Positions 60,640 through 64,000 of a stretch of 64,000 bases of DNA are shown in pieces. The position numbers and the translations under genes were made by a program. The stretch is from Xenopus tropicalis (Eukaryota > Chordata > Amphibia > Anura > Pipidae): assembly GCF_000004195.4 (NCBI RefSeq), contig NC_030684.2, positions 66,936,392 to 67,000,391 on the forward strand, in the 5' to 3' direction. Positions within the stretch are counted from its first letter, which is position 1. Each line of letters begins with the position of its first letter. Under the pieces are notes generated by a model. It was not told the DNA's origin. It ran no database searches and was given only the letters and a program-made list of their open reading frames with translations.

Positions 60640-60795
60640 TTAACTTCCACAGCCACTCTCAAGCCTTTTTTCCATGCATCTTTGCAAAGGGGAAGAAGCA
60701 CTCCAGTGTGTCGGCAATGCCTTTAAATCATTTATTTGCAGAAATGAACAAACAGCACAAGCTTTCGGGGGTGACCCCTTCTTCAGGTGCAATGT
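60640..60795 (-). mobile_element. Probable retroelement fragment with hammerhead-like motif
   Basis: The minus strand reads from GACATTGCACCTGAAGAAGG through the ribozyme-like core to CTGTTTGTTCATTTCTGC, then GCAAATAAATGATTTAAAGG and CACTGGAGTGCTTCTTCCCC. The last block resembles frog repeat tails I know. Its arrangement relative to the motif is like that at 37276 (motif, AT-rich tail, GGCACTCTT-type end). Penelope-like origin is an inference. Confidence 0.4.
60755..60790 (-). ncRNA. Hammerhead-ribozyme-like motif 3
   Basis: This is the cleanest of the three motifs. On the minus strand, stem I is GCAC (60790-60787) with GTGC (60758-60755), a perfect match that extends imperfectly outward. 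The core is CTGAAGA (60786-60780). One A follows (60779), then stem II GGGG (60778-60775) with CCCC. GAA is at 60766-60764. Stem III is the palindrome AGCT (60763-60760), and the cleavage residue is T60759. An A-C mismatch closes stem II next to the core, and the tiny palindromic stem III implies dimer action. It lies in the klhl13 intron in sense orientation. Confidence 0.55.
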
Positions 60796-60814
60796 CAAAT
60801 ATATGTCAAACACA

Positions 60815-61205
60815 TATATGTCAAACACAAGGCCCGGGGGCCAAATCCGGCCCACCTGGCTGTTTTATGTGGCCCTTGGTGAGTGTGTCTGATCATCCAG
60901 CCTGATCAATTTCCATTTTCCTCACATAAAAACTAAGACTAAGGGGTATATTTTTCATGCTGTGTAAAAAGTGGAGTGAAGCAGTAATGTTGCCCAAGGC
61001 ATCCAATCAGTAATCAGATTTCAACAGTAGCAAAGCATCTATTCACTGCTATGAGCAACATCATTGGTAATGTCTCCACTTTTTACACATTGAGATAAAT
61101 ATACCCCTTAGTATCTTACCAAGTATATTAATAAAAAATTTGGCCCGCTACTTAGCCTATGTTTTAGATTTTGGCCCCCTTATGTGATTGAGTTTGACAC
61201 CCCTG
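60815..61205. mobile_element. hAT-like element in the klhl13 intron
   Basis: The right end GTTTGACACCCCTG is the inverse of CAGGGGTGTCAAAC, a hAT-type terminus. The left end is diverged (TATGTCAAACACAAGGCC). The GGCCCGGGGGCCAAATCCGG block near it and the AAAATTTGGCCCGC block near 61137 are typical of this group. A palindromic MITE is inserted inside (60938-61112). No clean target duplication. Confidence 0.6.
60938..61112. mobile_element. 175-bp palindromic MITE nested in the hAT-like element
   Basis: The terminal inverts are ACTAAGGGGTATATTT and AAATATACCCCTTAGT. Inside them GTGTAAAAAGTGGAG mirrors CTCCACTTTTTACAC. It is younger than the surrounding element. Confidence 0.75.
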
Positions 61206-61670
61206 CCTTAATCCCTCATTTGATGGCAGGCAGACTGCAAAAATAAGAGGCACAACGGTGTCTGATTTGAAGCAAAGTGCATGCACATTTGTGCCCATTT
61301 TGAAAAGCTGGACACAGCTGCACCAAATGCAACGCAGTGAAATTGCATCCAAATCAACCCCCACAATGCCACATGAATTCTGGGGACAAAATGGTGCATT
61401 GTGTGAAAAAACATGCAGATTGCACTGGGTTTGTGATTCATGGCAATTAAAAGGAGCATCCATCAAGATGAATAATGGCTCATAAACATACCACAGAATA
61501 CAGAAAATCTAAACTAAATCAAAACAGCAAGTTTTATATAATGGTCTTGTATTAAAAAGATTGCCATACAGTGCAAAGATAAATATACTAAAGAAGAGTC
61601 AATACAGATTAGTCTGCTATTGTCACCTGGTTCTATATGTTTATTATAGTGAAAGTGTGTATTTTTGTTT

Positions 61671-61748
61671 GGTATAGAACCTGTTATCCAGAATGCTCGG
61701 GACCTGGGGTTTTCCGGATAAGGTATCTTTCCATAATTTGGATCTCTA
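61671..61748 (-). mobile_element. TA-target MITE fragment
   Basis: Reverse copy of the family end: CCTGTTATCCAGAATGCTCG, then GGGACCTGGGGTTTTCCGG, ATAAGGTATC and ATAATTTGGATCTC. The rest of the element is missing. Confidence 0.75.
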
Positions 61749-61790
61749 CACTAAACCCAGGATTAGGATTAGGTTTTGTCTTTTAACTAA

Positions 61791-62077
61791 AAGGTGACCA
61801 TACACGTAAAGATCCATTTGCCAAGCGGAATTTAGGCTAATTCTAATTATAATGACTGTAATAGGCGCAGTCGGTTCGAGGACCGTATCAGCGAGCTGAT
61901 TCGGGAACCCGATCCGACTTAATTTTTTAACCTGCCCTTATCGATATCTGGCCGATTTCAGGCCAGATATTGGTCGGGCAGACCAACCGTTGTTTCCCCT
62001 ACACAGGCCAAAAAGCTGCCGAATCGGTCCTAGGGACTGATATTGGCAGCTACAATCGGCAAGTGTATGGCCACCTT
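61791..62077. mobile_element. MITE, AAGGTGGCCATACAC family, 287 bp
   Basis: The left end AAGGTGACCATACACG is the inverse of the right end AAGTGTATGGCCACCTT, with one difference. The interior has CpG-bearing inverted blocks such as TATCTGGCCGATTTCAGGCC. A TTAA close to each end suggests a TTAA target, but the left copy is offset by four bases. A fragment of the same family is at 47611-47816. Confidence 0.7.
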
Positions 62078-63048
62078 AACACATTTTGTAGCAATCAGCT
62101 GAACTGAATACGAAGCCTTAAATTTACGTAACTTCTAAGAACTAGTTTTGATTTTGCACAATTTGAAAATGAAAATGAGGGTTCAGATATGGTCTGGTAA
62201 TCTGGCAAAATATTTGCTGAAGATTGTCAAGTTCAGAAACAATGGTTTCAGTCCATCTTCCGGCTTGCATGGCTTATGACACATGGGGAGATATGTTATC
62301 CGCAGTTAAAATCTATGCTCCTGTGGAAAACAAGTCTCCCCATATTGCTTTCCCACCAGCAATATAGTAAATCGCTGGTGGGAAAACATATACTGTTTAT
62401 TTTCCTCGCAAGGCAACTTCTGTTGACTTTTGTAAGAATGAAGATCCGCATTTGTTTCCCCACTAGCGATTCACTTTATTGCCAGTGGCAAAATATTCTG
62501 TTGCCCACAGTAGTGCATATTTAACCATGGGTGACAATGCCCCTTCTGCCATCATCCTATGAGTCCATTGACTACATAATCAAATGTTCCTACTGTTTCA
62601 ATGAACTAAAGGTCATTGTAAGCTTCAGATTTACACCCAAACCAGTTGGTTGCTTGTCATCCTGTACCGGGATGGGAAGGGTTACCTTCATATACTATTA
62701 AATTACTTATTTGAACATTATCTTCTACTCTTCATCTGCTCTATGCATTTTAATTGCCTTGTTTCAACAGCTTCTTTGTCTTCAAAGTCACTACATGCGA
62801 TTACTGCTAGAATGCTACTTCTTTAATCAGAGAAAACCACTTTCACTGCAATCTTGCCATTTACAATTAAGTGCTATTGAATTCATATGAAAACATTAGT
62901 TAACATGGAGGTAAAAAGAAAAAAAAAAGGTGAATGAATCATTTCACATGTCTGCATATGAATCAGCTCTATGAAATAACACAGCAAAATGAATTGTGTT
63001 TTAATTGGACTTGTAAAAGGCAACCAGATTCAGTTGAGTTTTTCTTAC
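62078..63048. other. Intronic sequence, nothing recognised
   Basis: No exon or repeat boundary visible in this part of the klhl13 intron. Confidence 0.4.
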
Positions 63049-63162
63049 CTGAAATATACATCAGTCCCCCAAATACAGTGCCAGCGTGGCCATAGTGAGG
63101 CTCATTCATTTTTGCAACATAACTCCATTCATTCGTCCTCGGATTGTAACATTCCACAGTGG
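63049..63162 (-). CDS. klhl13: klhl13-like, penultimate coding exon
   Basis: A 114-bp internal exon. The acceptor TTCCTTGACAG has AG at 63164-63163 and the donor GTAAGA starts at 63048. It enters with CC of a split Ala codon, then reads [29 protein letters not shown] and FGGLMYIS, and leaves with one G completed to Gly by the next exon. The conserved Kelch positions (Y-N-P, W, GG) are present, so it encodes about one Kelch blade. The protein is a CUL3 adaptor, as described for the last exon. Only one substitution (F for the Y I recall in VYGG) stands out from mammalian KLHL13. Exons for the BTB, BACK and first Kelch repeats must lie past 64000. Confidence 0.9.
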
Positions 63163-64000
63163 CTGTCAAGGAACAGAATAAAAATAAAATCCTTTTGAAT
63201 TTAAAGTCCATAAAAATTTGATGAAATATTATGACCTGTTAATAGAACATGGAGTCCAGGCCTGTTTGTATTTTTTTTTTGTTTACATTATCATTCAATC
63301 AGGTAAGATTGTTACAGTCTTGTTAACCGGCAAATGTTAAAGGAACAGTAACACCAAAAAATGAAAGTGTATAAAAGTAACTAAAATATAATGTGCTGCT
63401 GCCCTGCACTGGTAAAAGTTGTGTGTTTACTTCAGAAAGTCTACTATAATTTATATAAATAAGCTGCTATGTAGCCATGGAGGCAGCCATTCAAAGGAGA
63501 AAAGGCACAGGCACATAGCAGATAACAGATAAAACACTATTGTATTCTACAGAACTTATCTGTTATCTGCTATGTAACCTGTGCCTTTTCTCCTTTTTTC
63601 CAGCTTGAATGGCTGCCCCCGTGGCTACACAGCAGCTTATTATATAAATTATAGTAGTGTTACTGTAGCAAACACACCAGTTTTACTAGTGCAGGGCAAC
63701 AGTGCATTATATTTGTATTAGTTTAAAGCTCTTTCATTTTTTAGTGTTACTGTTCCTTTAATGTGAAGAATACGTTGAGGCCCAAAGCTACAAAATCTAT
63801 AGGACAGCAAGCAGTCTACTGACAGACTTGATTTTTCTTTTCCTTTAGATTCTTACTTAGCAAACACAGTTAGAGACGTAGCTTGATACCACTTAGCTGC
63901 TAACCAAAAAGTAAATCTATTACGCATACTACCAAGTATAGAGAGACAAGGACAGAAGGAGAATATGCAAAATTGCAAGAAGAAAATCTATTAGTTACAC
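63163..64000 (-). other. klhl13: klhl13 intron, partial
   Basis: Upstream intron, running off the window. It is dominated by the palindromic MITE at 63337-63761. Confidence 0.8.
63337..63761. mobile_element. T2-like palindromic TTAA MITE, 425 bp
   Basis: The left end TTAAAGGAACAGTAACACC is the inverse of the right end GTGTTACTGTTCCTTTAA, each including the TTAA border. The arms pair along most of their length (for example ATAATGTGCTGCTGCCCTGC with the inverted block near 63695-63715, and AGCAGATAACAGATAA with TTATCTGTTATCTGCT at the centre, near 63515-63570). The loop is only about 25 nt. No coding capacity. Confidence 0.85.

Larger units (their letters stand above)
57794..63048 (-). other. 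klhl13: klhl13 intron, 5255 bp
   Basis: Donor GTAAGA begins at 63048 and the acceptor AACAG ends at 57794. Joining the exons restores the Gly codon in YISG-GITHD with no frame break. The intron holds the repeats listed separately (hammerhead-like site, hAT-like element with a nested MITE, TA-MITE fragment, GGCCACCT MITE). No additional coding exon is visible. Confidence 0.9.

Noticed and set aside
61868..61885. GGTTCGAGGACC as a tRNA T-arm
   Set aside because: It lies within a palindromic MITE and has no other tRNA features.

Overview
The window looks like AT-rich vertebrate chromosomal DNA, most likely from a Xenopus-type frog. Two things support this. The only clear host gene encodes a vertebrate BTB-Kelch protein almost identical to KLHL13/KLHL9 over the part seen. 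The interspersed repeats are dense in families I know from Xenopus: MITEs with TTAA targets and TTAAAGG ends, MITEs that begin CAGGTATGGGA, and palindromic MITEs that end GGGGCTGATTTA. The species call is an inference. No prokaryotic, viral, rRNA, tRNA or CRISPR features were found.

Host gene. The last two coding exons of a klhl13-like gene lie on the minus strand at 63049-63162 and 57306-57793. A 5255-bp intron with consensus splice sites separates them. A 3' UTR of roughly 0.9 kb probably ends at a poly(A) signal near 56446. Upstream exons lie beyond the right edge. Positions 1 to about 56400 are the gene's downstream flank, where I found no host exon or promoter I could defend.

Mobile DNA. 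The flank and introns are built from layered transposons. Class II material includes a nearly intact Tc1-type element (40870-42445) whose transposase keeps its DD34E triad but is frameshifted near the C terminus; two decayed Tc1 copies (about 15350-15610 and 51645-52680); two small hAT elements with exact 8-bp target duplications (10099-10346, 39896-40147); a CpG-rich 397-bp palindrome (12311-12707); several TTAA MITEs; about nine copies or fragments of a TA-target MITE; and two copies of a second TA-target element. Nested insertions at 19936-21378, 32859-33453, 30049-30669 and 60815-61205 give relative ages. Retrotransposition is represented by a LINE-like remnant (3130-3484) and a short poly(A) insertion with a 17-bp target duplication (45434-45569).

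Other structure. There is a 21-unit, 29-bp minisatellite (16792-17400), a degenerate tandem array (25150-25405), long hairpins (842-1760, 19779-19900, 37192-37380) and microsatellites. The most unusual signal is three unrelated-looking sites (27729-27772, 37276-37316, 60755-60790) that each fit a hammerhead ribozyme core (CTGANGA, stem II, GAAA, palindromic minimal stem III, NUH cleavage site, complementary stem I). They are probably remnants of Penelope-like retroelements.
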